Below, piece by piece: positions 27,283-36,966 of a DNA stretch of 64,000 nucleotides (position 1 is the stretch's first letter; every line of letters starts with the position of its first letter). This DNA is from Shewanella woodyi ATCC 51908 (GTDB lineage: Bacteria > Pseudomonadota > Gammaproteobacteria > Enterobacterales > Shewanellaceae). The translations under genes were made by a program, and so were the position numbers. The stretch is from the NCBI RefSeq assembly GCF_000019525.1, contig NC_010506.1, positions 5,084,001-5,148,000 of the forward strand, read 5' to 3'. The notes below the pieces were generated by a model. The model made no database searches. It was not told the origin of the DNA and was given only the letters and a program-made list of their open reading frames with translations.

Positions 27283-28689
27283 TTAATCTTCTTCAAACTG
27301 CGGACCTGCATAATTGTCAAAACGAGAAAACTGACCTTGGAAAGTTAAAGGTACGCGCCCAATAGGGCCGTTACGTTGCTTACCAATAATGATCTCAGCA
27401 ACACCTTTATGTTCAGAATCATCATTATAAACCTCATCACGATAGATAAACATGATGAGGTCGGCATCTTGCTCAATCGCTCCAGATTCACGAAGATCCG
27501 AGTTTACTGGACGTTTATCCGCACGTTGCTCCAAAGAACGGTTAAGCTGAGAAAGCGCAATAACTGGGATCTCCAGCTCCTTAGCAAGCGCCTTAAGCGA
27601 GCGGGAAATCTCGGAGATCTCTAAGGTACGGTTGTCTTTTAGCGCGGGTACCTGCATCAACTGAAGGTAATCGATCATGATCATAGACAGGCCACCATGT
27701 TCACGGGCAATTCGCCTAGCACGACTTCGAACTTCCGTCGGTGTTAAACCTGAGCCATCATCGATATACATCTTACCCTGTTCGAGCATAATCCCCATGG
27801 TAGAGGACACTCGGGCCCAATCATCATCATCGAGTTGACCGGTACGAATTTTAGTTTGGTCAACGCGGCCCAATGAGGCCAACATACGCATCATGATCTG
27901 TTCTGAAGGCATCTCCAGACTGAAAATAAGCACAGGTTTGTCTTCATTAAGGGCGGCGGCTTCACACAGGTTCATCGCAAAGGTGGTTTTCCCCATAGAT
28001 GGACGGGCAGCCACAATAATCAAGTCACCGGATTGGAAACCCGCAGTCATCTTATCAAGATCACCAAAACCACTTGAAACCCCTGTCACACCGCCAGTTG
28101 GGTTGTTATATAGTGCTTCAATCTTATCCACAGTCTTTTCGAGGATCACCTTGATCCCTTCGGGACCTTCATTGGCATTGGCGCGAGATTCGGCAATCTT
28201 AAAGACTTTAGTTTCAGCAAGGTCGAGCAGTTCACTTGAGTTACGCCCTTCTGGATTAAAACCTGCATCGGCTATCTCATTGGCAACCTTGATCATGTCG
28301 CGAACCACCGCTCGCTCACGAACAATGTCACCATAGGAGAGAATGTTACCTGCACTTGGCGTATTCTTAGCAATCTCGCCTAAATACGCGAAACCACCCG
28401 CTTCTTCGAGTTGATCTTCAACCTCTAACTGCTCAGAAACGGTGATCAAATCCAGAGGTTGACCGGCAGCAATCAAGGCTTCCATCGCATTGAAGATCAT
28501 TCGATGAGAGCGTGAATAGAAATCTTCCGCCACAACCGCTTCGGCCACTCGATCCCAAGCATCGGAATCTAGCATGAGTCCACCCAGTACAGACTGCTCC
28601 GCTTCTAATGAATGCGGCGGCATCTTGAGTGCATCCATCTGGATATCTCTAGGCTTCTTTTTGGCCTTGAAGGCACCTTGTTGTGACAT
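27283..28689 (-). CDS. dnaB: Replicative DNA helicase
   Basis: A 468-residue hexameric 5'-3' helicase of the replication fork. The N-terminal domain begins near MPPHSLEAEQSVLGGLM, and the RecA-like domain has Walker A ARPSMGKTTFAMN, Walker B MIMIDYLQLM, the arginine-finger region and the final GPIGRVPLTFQGQFSRFDN. There is no intein or insertion, and the length matches E. coli DnaB (471). A GGAG Shine-Dalgarno precedes the ATG. It is divergent from the S46 peptidase gene with about 106 bp between them. Confidence 0.97.
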   Translation of the reverse strand: MSQQGAFKAKKKPRDIQMDALKMPPHSLEAEQSVLGGLMLDSDAWDRVAEAVVAEDFYSRSHRMIFNAMEALIAAGQPLDLITVSEQLEVEDQLEEAGGFAYLGEIAKNTPSAGNILSYGDIVRERAVVRDMIKVANEIADAGFNPEGRNSSELLDLAETKVFKIAESRANANEGPEGIKVILEKTVDKIEALYNNPTGGVTGVSSGFGDLDKMTAGFQSGDLIIVAARPSMGKTTFAMNLCEAAALNEDKPVLIFSLEMPSEQIMMRMLASLGRVDQTKIRTGQLDDDDWARVSSTMGIMLEQGKMYIDDGSGLTPTEVRSRARRIAREHGGLSMIMIDYLQLMQVPALKDNRTLEISEISRSLKALAKELEIPVIALSQLNRSLEQRADKRPVNSDLRESGAIEQDADLIMFIYRDEVYNDDSEHKGVAEIIIGKQRNGPIGRVPLTFQGQFSRFDNYAGPQFEED

Positions 28690-28795
28690 TTAATCTCCAA
28701 ATTCCCAACGGTTAAGCAAAATATGGTATAAAACCGAGTCAAGCAAAAGGAACCTTATGTTCCCATCCATACAACAACTAAAATAAGGAAAGAAC

Positions 28796-31015
28796 ATGCG
28801 CAATGCATTGATCTCAGCAGTCTTGCTGTCATCTGGTGTCGTATTGGCATCGAGTGACGCATCTGCCGATGAGGGCCAGTGGCAACCGTATCAGATGCCA
28901 TCCATCGCTGATAAACTCAGTGAACGTGGCATTAAGATCCCAGCTAAGCAACTTGCCGACCTCACACAATACCCGATGAATGCTGTTGTCGGACTCGGGT
29001 ATTGTACCGCCAGTTTCGTATCACCCCAAGGCTTAGTTGTCACAAACCATCACTGTGCATATCGCGCCATCCAATATAACAGCAAAAAAGAGCATAATTA
29101 CATCGCTAATGGCTTTTTAGCCAAGAGTAAAGAGCAGGAGCCAAGTGCGGGTCCCAACGAACGTCTTTACATTACCGAAGCGGTAACCGATGTTTCTGCA
29201 CTGGTAACCCAAGGGTTAAGCCAAGCTCCCTTAATTCGATATGAAGAGATCCAGTCCAAGCGTAAGGCACTCATTAAAGAGTGTGAAAGCGATGAAAACT
29301 ACCGCTGCTCGGTTCGTAGCTTTCATAGCGGACTCGAATACTACCTCATCAAACAGCTAATCATTCGCGATGTTCGCCTCGTCTATGCACCACCAAACAG
29401 TGTCGGCGCTTTTGGCGGAGATATCGACAACTATGAGTACCCTCGCCACTCTGGCGATTTTACCTTCCTTCGTGCCTATGTCGGTAAAGATGGCAAGCCT
29501 GCCGCCTACTCAACAGAGAATGTGCCCTTTACACCTAAGAGCTACCTAAAGATTAATGCCGATGGCGTGAAAGCGGGTGATGGCGTCTTTGCTGCAGGCT
29601 ACCCCGGTTCTACCAGCCGTTACCGCTTAACCAGTGAACTTAAATTTGCCAGTGACTGGCTCTACCCAACATCAGCCGAGCGCTATCAATTGCGAATAGA
29701 CACCATCAAGGCGATGGGTGACGCAGATAGTGATATCGCCATAAAATATGCGGGCACTTTGGCGTCTATGGCCAACCGCATGAAGAAATATAATGGTCTG
29801 CTAGATGGATTCAAAGCCACCGATATCATAGGCATTAAACAGAGCCGTGAAGATGATTTTCTAACTTGGCTCGCTGGCGATAGCACCTATCAGTCATACC
29901 GCACTCAATTCGATCAACTTGAAACTCTATTAGAGAGAAAGCGTATCGGCATGCAAAGCCGTCACTACTTCAACAATGCCCAATCGAGTGATCTACTTAA
30001 TGCAGCCAATAAACTGTATCGCTTAGCTAAAGAGAAGAGTAAGCCCGATAGCGAACGTGAAGAGGGCTATCAAGAGCGCGATATGAAAATGTTTACAGCG
30101 CGCCTAAAGCGCATCGACTCAAGCTTTGATGTCTCTGTTGATAAAACACTTTGGCAGCAAGACCTAGAAGCTTATATGGCCCAAGAGCACCGTGTTGCCG
30201 CCTTAGATAAGATGCTCAATGAAGAGGGAAGCTCAAGTATATCCGATAGACTCGATGGGCTCTACGCACTTACCTCTTTAACAAACCAAGAGAAACGTCT
30301 GGCTTGGATAGATGCCGATGCCAACGCATTTGAAACCAGCTCAGATCCTTTTATCAGGCTCGCGGTCGCACTCTACCAAACTAATATGGCTCAAGAGAAA
30401 GAGAATAAGACACTTCTGGGTGAACTCTCTCAAGCCAGGCCTGGTTTTATGAAAGCCATTATCGCCTATAACACGGCCAAAGGTTGGCCTGTTTATCCAG
30501 ATGCCAACGGTACATTACGTATCACCTACGGCATGGTCGATGGCTATCAATCACGTGACGCTCTCTATAAGCAACCATTCACCCGACTTGAAGGGATCAC
30601 TGCCAAGCACACAGGTATTGAACCCTTTAATGCACCTACAAAGATGTTAGATGCTATTAATGAGCAGCGTTATGGCAGCCACAAAGTTGCATCGGTAATT
30701 GAAGACCCAAGCAGCTGGATCTGTAGACTCTTTTCATGTCTTGATAAACCAGAAGAGTTTAACTCAGTGCCAGTCAACTTCCTCTCCAGTGTCGATACCA
30801 CGGGAGGTAACTCAGGCTCCCCCGTATTTAATGGCAAAGGTGAGCTGGTAGGGCTTAACTTCGACTCCACCTATGAGGCGATCACCAAGGACTGGTTCTT
30901 CAACCCAACTATCACACGTGCTGTCCACGTCGATATTCGCTATATTCTTTGGATGATGGATGAAGTCGACCATGCTGATAACTTACTTGAAGAGTTGGAA
31001 CTGGTCAGGAATTAA
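28796..31015 (+). CDS. S46-family dipeptidyl-peptidase (DPP7/DPP11 type)
   Basis: A 739-residue exported serine peptidase with a signal peptide ending near DASA-DE (about 24). The chymotrypsin-like catalytic parts are present: GYCTASFVSPQGLVVTNHHC with the His at about 86, a conserved DIDNYEYPRHSGDFTFLR segment supplying the Asp, and TTGGNSGSPVFNGKGEL with Ser673. Family S46 removes dipeptides from the N-terminus of peptides in the periplasm. The residue 18 places after the catalytic Ser is Ser691, where DPP11 has Arg and DPP7 has Gly, so acidic specificity is not expected. It is a single gene between dnaB and rplI on the opposite strand. Confidence 0.93.
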   Translation: MRNALISAVLLSSGVVLASSDASADEGQWQPYQMPSIADKLSERGIKIPAKQLADLTQYPMNAVVGLGYCTASFVSPQGLVVTNHHCAYRAIQYNSKKEHNYIANGFLAKSKEQEPSAGPNERLYITEAVTDVSALVTQGLSQAPLIRYEEIQSKRKALIKECESDENYRCSVRSFHSGLEYYLIKQLIIRDVRLVYAPPNSVGAFGGDIDNYEYPRHSGDFTFLRAYVGKDGKPAAYSTENVPFTPKSYLKINADGVKAGDGVFAAGYPGSTSRYRLTSELKFASDWLYPTSAERYQLRIDTIKAMGDADSDIAIKYAGTLASMANRMKKYNGLLDGFKATDIIGIKQSREDDFLTWLAGDSTYQSYRTQFDQLETLLERKRIGMQSRHYFNNAQSSDLLNAANKLYRLAKEKSKPDSEREEGYQERDMKMFTARLKRIDSSFDVSVDKTLWQQDLEAYMAQEHRVAALDKMLNEEGSSSISDRLDGLYALTSLTNQEKRLAWIDADANAFETSSDPFIRLAVALYQTNMAQEKENKTLLGELSQARPGFMKAIIAYNTAKGWPVYPDANGTLRITYGMVDGYQSRDALYKQPFTRLEGITAKHTGIEPFNAPTKMLDAINEQRYGSHKVASVIEDPSSWICRLFSCLDKPEEFNSVPVNFLSSVDTTGGNSGSPVFNGKGELVGLNFDSTYEAITKDWFFNPTITRAVHVDIRYILWMMDEVDHADNLLEELELVRN

Positions 31016-31035
31016 GGTTGAAGGGGCTAGAGCTC

Positions 31036-31077
31036 AGGTTCTAGTCCCCAGCCTTTAGTTCCTAGGTTCTAGGTTCT
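31036..31077. repeat. AGGTTCT heptamer repeats after the S46 gene
   Basis: AGGTTCT occurs at 31036-31042, 31064-31070 and 31071-31077, the last two in tandem, within a stretch rich in CTAG. The spacer directly follows the S46 stop codon. It looks like a short microsatellite-type repeat that could vary in copy number. Confidence 0.75.
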
Positions 31078-31097
31078 AGAAGCTTTTCTACAAACAT

Positions 31098-31132
31098 AAA
31101 AAAACACCGCCTAATCAGATTAGTGCGGTGTT
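31098..31132 (-). terminator. Terminator of the rpsF-priB-rpsR-rplI operon
   Basis: AACACCGC and GCGGTGTT pair, with an inner CTAAT/ATTAG extension and one bulged T. Seven A on the left give a good U-tract for the minus-strand ribosomal operon. The plus-strand side has a weaker T-rich run that may end the S46 transcript. Confidence 0.88.
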
Positions 31133-31188
31133 CTCTTTTAAAGCTTCATCTCAACGCCTAAGCATTAATACTCGGCTTTAAACTAATA

Positions 31189-31641
31189 TTAGTCTTCTGC
31201 AACAACAGAAAGCTTAACAATAGCTTTAACTTCAGTGTGAACCTGAACTTCAACTTCGAATTCACCAGTAGTACGTAAAGCACCTAGTGGAAGACGAACT
31301 TCGCTCTTAGCAAGTTCAACACCAGCAGCTGTAACTGCATCAGCGATATCACGGTTACCAATTGAACCGAATAGCTTGCCTTCGTCACCAGCTTTAGAAG
31401 CGATAACAACAGACTCAAGTGCGTTGATTTTATCAGCGCGCTCAGTAGCAACCGCTAGATCAGCAGCTAACTTAGCTTCTAGTTCAGCACGACGTGCTTC
31501 AAAAACTTCAGTGTTAGCAGCATTAGCAACAACAGCCTTACCTTGTGGCAGAAGGAAGTTACGTGCGTAACCAGCTTTAACTGCAACTTGGTCACCTAGA
31601 TTTCCTAGGTTAGCGATTTTATCAAGTAAAATAACGTTCAT
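31189..31641 (-). CDS. rplI: 50S ribosomal protein L9
   Basis: A 150-residue L9. The N-terminal RNA-binding domain [19 protein letters not shown] and [14 protein letters not shown] is intact, followed by the long connecting helix rich in Ala and Glu and the C-terminal domain with [14 protein letters not shown]. Length is that of E. coli L9 (149). It is the last gene of the rpsF-priB-rpsR-rplI operon, 26 bp after rpsR. Confidence 0.98.
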   Translation of the reverse strand: MNVILLDKIANLGNLGDQVAVKAGYARNFLLPQGKAVVANAANTEVFEARRAELEAKLAADLAVATERADKINALESVVIASKAGDEGKLFGSIGNRDIADAVTAAGVELAKSEVRLPLGALRTTGEFEVEVQVHTEVKAIVKLSVVAED

Positions 31642-31667
31642 TATTAATTCCTCTAAATTGTTGCGTA

Positions 31668-32212
<545 letters not shown>

Positions 32213-32220
32213 AAAAAAAC

Positions 32221-32640
32221 TTACTCAGCTGTTTTTTCAGCGGCTTCTGTAACTTCTTCAGTTGCTTCAGCTGGCGCACTACGACGCTCGCCTTCGCTAG
32301 CACGGCGTGAATCACGCTCGTCTTTAGCTTTAGCCATTGGAGATGCTTCAGTGATAGCAGCTTTAGTACGCATAACCATGTTACGCAGTACAGCGTCGTT
32401 GAAACGGAAAGCTGTCTCAAGTTCTTCAACCGACTCAGCAGTTGCTTCTACGTTCATAAGAACATAGTGAGCTTTATGCAGTTCGATTATTGGGTAAGCC
32501 AGTTGACGACGGCCCCAATCTTCTAAACGATGGATTTGACCGCCAGCTTGGGTAAGAATACCCGTGTAACGCTCAATCATGCCAGGTACTTGTTCACTCT
32601 GATCAGGGTGAACCAAAAATACGATCTCATAATGACGCAT
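32221..32640 (-). CDS. rpsF: 30S ribosomal protein S6
   Basis: A 139-residue S6 from the ATG at 32640, which has AAGGAG at ideal spacing; the longer frame upstream is not part of the protein. [20 protein letters not shown] and [11 protein letters not shown] are typical. The C-terminal tail is long and acidic ([15 protein letters not shown]), the part that RimK can extend with glutamates in relatives. A sigma-70 promoter fits 95-123 bp upstream. Confidence 0.97.
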
Positions 32641-32734
32641 TTTTTGCTCCTTACGGTTATCTAGCCTCGTTGTTGGCTCAGTCAGACCAAATAGAGGCAA
32701 GGAACTAATTAAAGTGACTGATTTAAGCCGCGGA

Positions 32735-32763
32735 ATAATACATAAGAAATCAAACCAACTCAA
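32735..32763 (-). promoter_or_regulatory. Sigma-70 promoter of the rpsF operon
   Basis: On the minus strand TTGAGT (-35, four of six), a 17-bp spacer and TATTAT (-10, five of six). It would start transcription about 90 nt before the rpsF ATG, leaving a leader that may serve for S6/S18 feedback. By eye only. Confidence 0.6.
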
Positions 32764-32873
32764 GCTAAATCGTTTATATAATCACTTTACCCATTAGCGG
32801 CATTGTAGGTATGATGTTGGCTCGCCAAAATAGATCCTCACCACATTAAAAAACAATAGTAAGAATAAGAATA

Positions 32874-33623
32874 ATGTTTAGAGCTATCGCAGTACTATTT
32901 TTAACTTTCCCCATGACAGCTTGGGCCTTAGTACCACCTGATTATCAAGAGCCGCCAAGCGACTTCACCGCTGAGATTGAAGCAGGCTTTCAGCTCAATA
33001 CAGGTAACACAGATTCGAGCAGCTTTAACGGTCGCACTAAACTGGTGTACGACACTAAGCAAACTAAGCAGGAAGCGACCTTTAAAGCGTACTTCGCCTC
33101 AGATGATGAGAAGACCACATCCGAGAAGTACGATATTCAGCTACAGTCTAACTACAAGTTACAGAGTGACTGGGGCGGCTATGTTTTTGGCCGAGGTGAC
33201 TTCACCTCTGACAGATTTGGTAGTTACACTCAAATATCCACGGTATCGACCGGTTACGGTTTCGATGCCATTTCAGATATCGATACTAAGCTCAGCTTAG
33301 AGATAGGCCCAGGTTATCGATATAATATGCCCATAGAAACAGAAGCTGAGCCAGACCCTGAAGCCAATGCCGATGTGATCATACGTACCGCAATAAAGTT
33401 CGAGCAGAAACTGCAAGAGTACACTAGCTTAAATGCCGATCTGACCGCCGAAGCAGGTGAAGACAACAGTACATTAACTCTCGATATGAACTACAAGAAT
33501 ACGCTTTTCCAAGACTGGGCATTTAAGATAGGCGTTAACGTCAAGTACACAGATGTAGTGCCAGAGGGCACTAAGCAGACAGATACCATCACCACATTTA
33601 ACTTACTCTACACCTTCCAATAA
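32874..33623 (+). CDS. DUF481 family putative outer-membrane protein
   Basis: A 249-residue exported protein with a signal peptide (about 1-18, ending AWA). The mature part is beta-rich with LNTGNTDSSSFNGRTKLVYD, the typical DUF481 opening (gain-of-strands motif with NTGN), TKQEATFKAYFASDDE, and a terminal strand TFNLLYTFQ. DUF481/YdiY proteins form salt- or acid-induced barrels of unknown function. It lies alone on the plus strand between two minus-strand blocks. Confidence 0.85.
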   Translation: MFRAIAVLFLTFPMTAWALVPPDYQEPPSDFTAEIEAGFQLNTGNTDSSSFNGRTKLVYDTKQTKQEATFKAYFASDDEKTTSEKYDIQLQSNYKLQSDWGGYVFGRGDFTSDRFGSYTQISTVSTGYGFDAISDIDTKLSLEIGPGYRYNMPIETEAEPDPEANADVIIRTAIKFEQKLQEYTSLNADLTAEAGEDNSTLTLDMNYKNTLFQDWAFKIGVNVKYTDVVPEGTKQTDTITTFNLLYTFQ

Positions 33624-33640
33624 GCTGTAAAATCTAAGTA

Positions 33641-33676
33641 AAAAAATGCCATTAGATAATGAAATCTAATGGCATT
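33641..33676 (-). terminator. Hairpin terminator after the SPFH gene
   Basis: A perfect 13-bp stem (AATGCCATTAGAT and its complement) with loop AATGAA. Six A on the left supply the U-tract for the minus-strand SPFH transcript; the right side is only weakly T-rich for the convergent DUF481 gene. Confidence 0.75.
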
Positions 33677-33729
33677 GTTATCCAGTAAAACTACACTAAT
33701 CAGCCTTTTGATTCGGCCAAATCAAGTCA

Positions 33730-35055
33730 TTACTTTTTCTCTAAACGCTTTTTAAGGTTAAGTGCAGCATCGGCCGCCAATAAGCGCATAAACTCAGAGC
33801 CATTACTCTGCTCACCCTGTCCACCACCTATCATGATCTCAGGCACCAAACGGCTATTGCCTAAGCTATTAAACAGCGCAGTCTGAATTTTTATCTCAGC
33901 CTTTAATGTTTCATCGAACACATATTTAGGATCCAGTGCAGCAGACTTCGCACGTTGACGCGCTTCAGCGAGTACATCCATCCCCATCGCTTCGAGGCGC
34001 TGCTGCTTAAGGATCTCGGCTTGCTCTAACGCTAATTGCGCTTTTACTTCAACACGTTGCTGGGCCGAGATAATCGCATTAGCCTTAACCCTCTCAGCAT
34101 CGATCTGCTCCTTAATCTTCAGCTTTTCAGATTCTGCTCTCTGCTTAGCGATAGCCTGCTCACCCAGTGCCACTTCAGTGCGCGCTTGCTGCTCAGCCTT
34201 CTTCAGATTTTGCCTTGCCAGCGCTTCATCTGCTGCAGCTTGTTTTTGCGCTTCAAGCCTAGAGTTCACTTTACTCTCGTAGTCGATATCGATAATACTC
34301 GCATCAACAACTGTGATCCCATAAGCTCCTAAAATCGGTGCATTACGTAGCTTCTTGCCGTTGCTGCCCTCTTTTATCTTAATCGTGACACGCTGCTGCT
34401 TACTTAGATTACTCAGCTCCTCAGATTTCTCATTGCTACTGGTACCAAATATCTGCTCAGTAACAAAAATACCGTTCACTAGCTGATCGGAGAAATCTTG
34501 ACTTAGTTGACCATTACCACCTGAGTAGTGCTGCTCAACCGACATCATTCTGGCTGATGCTTTTACATTCTCTGTGGTTGCACGCAGTAGCAGGTTCGAA
34601 ACTAATGTTTCTTGTGAGCCAAACTCCTCATGAATTTTAAGTAGCCCTCTTAACTGTCCCGACTCAGTAGCAGGCACATTACCTGGTAGCCTAAAGCGAG
34701 CCACCCCTCTTGCATCACCAGTCGTTGTATCAAGAAAGCGGATAGGAATTAATGGCACCAAGGCACTCGCCTTAGCCGCGCTATTACCCGTAAAGTTAAT
34801 CGAGATAACCTTGTTATAAGCTGAAACAGTACCAAAGGCTTTAAAATAGGGGCCAGCCTGATTAATCACAGTGAGGTTACCGGTAAACGCCGATTGATGA
34901 ACCAATCGTTCATCGGCTTCATTCCACGCGATCATCTGCGAAATTAAGGTCGCAATCACGACTAATACGGTAACAAATGCCGAAATTAAGATGATATTGC
35001 GACGGCCAATTCGCCTTACTAAGCTTCCTTTAGTCTCTTGCACTTGACTCTCCAT
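33730..35055 (-). CDS. SPFH/Band 7 domain membrane-anchored protein
   Basis: A 441-residue protein. One membrane helix (about 22-43) is followed by a divergent SPFH domain (about 80-260) and a long Ala-, Glu-, Gln- and Lys-rich coiled coil (about 265-355), then a segment rich in hydrophobics ending in a basic tail. SPFH proteins build large ring-like scaffolds on membranes (stomatin, HflK/C, flotillin). This is neither HflK nor HflC: the sequence is divergent and lacks their neighbours. Its first codons overlap the 118-residue gene by 26 bp, so the two are coupled. Function is unknown. Confidence 0.78.
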   Translation of the reverse strand: MESQVQETKGSLVRRIGRRNIILISAFVTVLVVIATLISQMIAWNEADERLVHQSAFTGNLTVINQAGPYFKAFGTVSAYNKVISINFTGNSAAKASALVPLIPIRFLDTTTGDARGVARFRLPGNVPATESGQLRGLLKIHEEFGSQETLVSNLLLRATTENVKASARMMSVEQHYSGGNGQLSQDFSDQLVNGIFVTEQIFGTSSNEKSEELSNLSKQQRVTIKIKEGSNGKKLRNAPILGAYGITVVDASIIDIDYESKVNSRLEAQKQAAADEALARQNLKKAEQQARTEVALGEQAIAKQRAESEKLKIKEQIDAERVKANAIISAQQRVEVKAQLALEQAEILKQQRLEAMGMDVLAEARQRAKSAALDPKYVFDETLKAEIKIQTALFNSLGNSRLVPEIMIGGGQGEQSNGSEFMRLLAADAALNLKKRLEKK

Positions 35056-35386
35056 GTGTACTGCTCTCCAGATTTAATTTCTTTTTGACAAAATAGATGA
35101 TCTCTTCTTCGCTCAAGTGAGCGCAGAAACTGCCGGACCTATGTAGGTCGATAAAGGTCGCCAGTATGTCCTCTTTACTTTGTGCTGTTTTATCTTCATT
35201 TTCTTGATGTTGATTCTTCTCGATAAGTTGCGTGATTAACTCATCAACAACCGTATCTTCATCAAATAACACATTATACTCTTTCGCCCTCTTTACCCGA
35301 CCGCTATGCATATTGCGGTAGATAACATAAAGCGCGGCGCACAAGATAATAATGAGTACACTTAACCCTGTAATATAAAAAAACAT
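35030..35386 (-). CDS. Small membrane-anchored protein, partner of the SPFH gene
   Basis: A 118-residue protein with an N-terminal helix (about 4-24, GLSVLIIILCAALYVIY), a basic stop-transfer stretch, and a polar cytoplasmic part. That part has FDEDTVVDELITQLIEKNQ, a Glu-Asp-Lys linker and a hydrophobic-helical end HLSEEEIIYFVKKKLNL. I do not recognise a domain. It overlaps the SPFH gene by 26 bp and is upstream of it in the same direction, so they probably form one transcription unit starting in the repeat-rich gap. Confidence 0.7.
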   Translation of the reverse strand: MFFYITGLSVLIIILCAALYVIYRNMHSGRVKRAKEYNVLFDEDTVVDELITQLIEKNQHQENEDKTAQSKEDILATFIDLHRSGSFCAHLSEEEIIYFVKKKLNLESSTHGESSARD

Positions 35387-35689
35387 AATGTCTACTTATG
35401 GTGTTTTGAATATTTGGTGTTGCCGAACAGCGCTACATTAACGCACATATGTTACGACAAACACCATTTTACAGGTTTAAAATGTAAAAAACAGGTTGTA
35501 ACTGGTATACCCTACTGATTAACAATGGAAATCAATATCTCCATCAGCCGACTGGAGTTTAAGGGGAGAGGATGTTGCCCTATCTAACAAATTTAATGAC
35601 TTGTCAGATAACAAGTTTCAAGTATCTTTTTAAGTTTGTTTCATTGAGCGAACTTGATACCTAGTTCGTTTACCAAGGCTCAATTCTTC

Positions 35690-36066
35690 ATTGATGTTTA
35701 TCGCCTGCAGCGTGCAAAGGTGCTCCATGCACGGCAAGTGATAGCTCACAATAAAGGTGAGACCTTCAACAGTCTTATGCAATTCTAAGTCAGATCATGG
35801 TTTCAACCGAAAGCAATCACTCACCATAGATCCTGAGACAAGTTCAGGATAACGGATGAAGAGAACTAACACAGTATTAGCTAAAGGGGTCATAGCGTAT
35901 TAGCTGATGGTAAAATCAAAGAGGTAACCTTCTTGGAAATCAACCAGTGTAGATGCAGCTGCGAGCTTCGATTTCAGGGATGAAATCGCAGAGCGTATAG
36001 GGATATATTTACAGCGGCTCGCTGAAGTATCTACACATTAGCACGCTGCAGGCGATTAATACCAAT
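35690..36066. repeat. MITE-like element with 26-bp imperfect terminal inverted repeats
   Basis: The 26 bases at 35690-35715 and 36041-36066 are inverted copies with 3 mismatches, including a perfect 15-bp core (GCACGCTGCAGGCGA and complement). Between them are about 325 bp with several further palindromes and no gene. I saw no clear target-site duplication. Confidence 0.65.
35947..36036. repeat. Palindromic intergenic repeat
   Basis: GTGTAGAT at 35947-35954 and ATCTACAC at 36029-36036 bound a unit containing a perfect 8-bp hairpin CGATTTCA-GGGA-TGAAATCG (35969-35988). I recall this sequence type in Shewanella spacers, unverified. It lies inside the larger MITE-like element. Confidence 0.6.
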
Positions 36067-36211
36067 ATGGGCACGGCATCCAATCCACCATCAAGTAACT
36101 AATAACCAGACACAAAAATGCCGATGAGGACTACTCCACATCGGCACTCAATAACGCTAACTAACACCTAACGAGCTTGCCAAAACCGAATTAACCTAGT
36201 CGAATTCGCGA

Positions 36212-36949
36212 CTATAAACGCTGGCGTACAGCCTCAAACAAACAGATACCTGTTGCAACCGAAACGTTCAAGCTTGAAACAGATCCAGCCATAGGGATAG
36301 AGGCAATCGAGTCGCAGCTCTCACGTGTTAAGCGGCGTAGGCCTTTATCTTCTGCGCCCATTGCAATCGCCAGTGGGCCCTTAAGATCTGTCTTGTATAG
36401 GTCACTATCCGCTTCACCAGCGGCACCCACTATCCACACACCTTTCTCTTGTAAACTCTTCATGGTGCGCGCTAAATTGGTCACCTGAAACAGGGGCACC
36501 ACTTCTGCAGCACCACAGGCGACTTTACTCACTGTTGGTGTTAAACCTACTGAGTTATCACGTGGCACGATAACGCCGTGCACACCTGCGGCATCAGCAT
36601 TACGTAGGCATGCGCCTAAGTTATGTGGGTCTGTCACACCATCAAGAATCAAAAAAAACGGCGTTTCTGTCTTCTCAACTAATGAAAGTAGATCGTTGTC
36701 ATTAAGTTGTTTCACCGCTTTTACACGGGCTAAAACCCCTTGGTGTTGACCACTGTCTGATTTGTCATCCAATACTTTACGTGCAGCTTTTTGTACGGAA
36801 ATACCATACTCGGCAGCCATCTGAAGAAGTGATGCCAGACGTTGATCATCACGACCCGCCTGCACCCACATCTCGATAACTCTTTCAGGGCTATGCTTTA
36901 GTACTGCTTCAACAGCGTGGATCCCGAAGGTGATATCTTGTTTTTTCAT
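36212..36949 (-). CDS. rlmB: 23S rRNA (guanosine(2251)-2'-O)-methyltransferase
   Basis: A 245-residue SpoU-class enzyme that methylates G2251 in the peptidyl-transferase P-loop. The N-terminal substrate domain is followed by the SPOUT knot motifs [38 protein letters not shown] and [20 protein letters not shown]. Length agrees with E. coli RlmB (243). It directly follows rnr by 17 bp, the conserved pair. Confidence 0.96.
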   Translation of the reverse strand: MKKQDITFGIHAVEAVLKHSPERVIEMWVQAGRDDQRLASLLQMAAEYGISVQKAARKVLDDKSDSGQHQGVLARVKAVKQLNDNDLLSLVEKTETPFFLILDGVTDPHNLGACLRNADAAGVHGVIVPRDNSVGLTPTVSKVACGAAEVVPLFQVTNLARTMKSLQEKGVWIVGAAGEADSDLYKTDLKGPLAIAMGAEDKGLRRLTRESCDSIASIPMAGSVSSLNVSVATGICLFEAVRQRL

Positions 36950-36966
36950 CTAATACTGTCTCTACT

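Larger units (their letters stand above)
35387..36211. other. 825-bp non-coding, repeat-rich region
   Basis: No protein frame with coding character is seen. It holds a MITE-like inverted pair (35690-36066), an inner palindromic repeat (35947-36036), a short palindrome ATCCTGA-GACAAGT-TCAGGAT, and small hairpins at the left end. It separates the SPFH pair from rlmB. Confidence 0.75.

Noticed and set aside
27893..28336. 147-codon plus-strand frame opposite dnaB
   Set aside because: Antisense to a highly conserved gene, Ser/Ala/Arg-rich composition typical of a complementary frame, no ribosome site.
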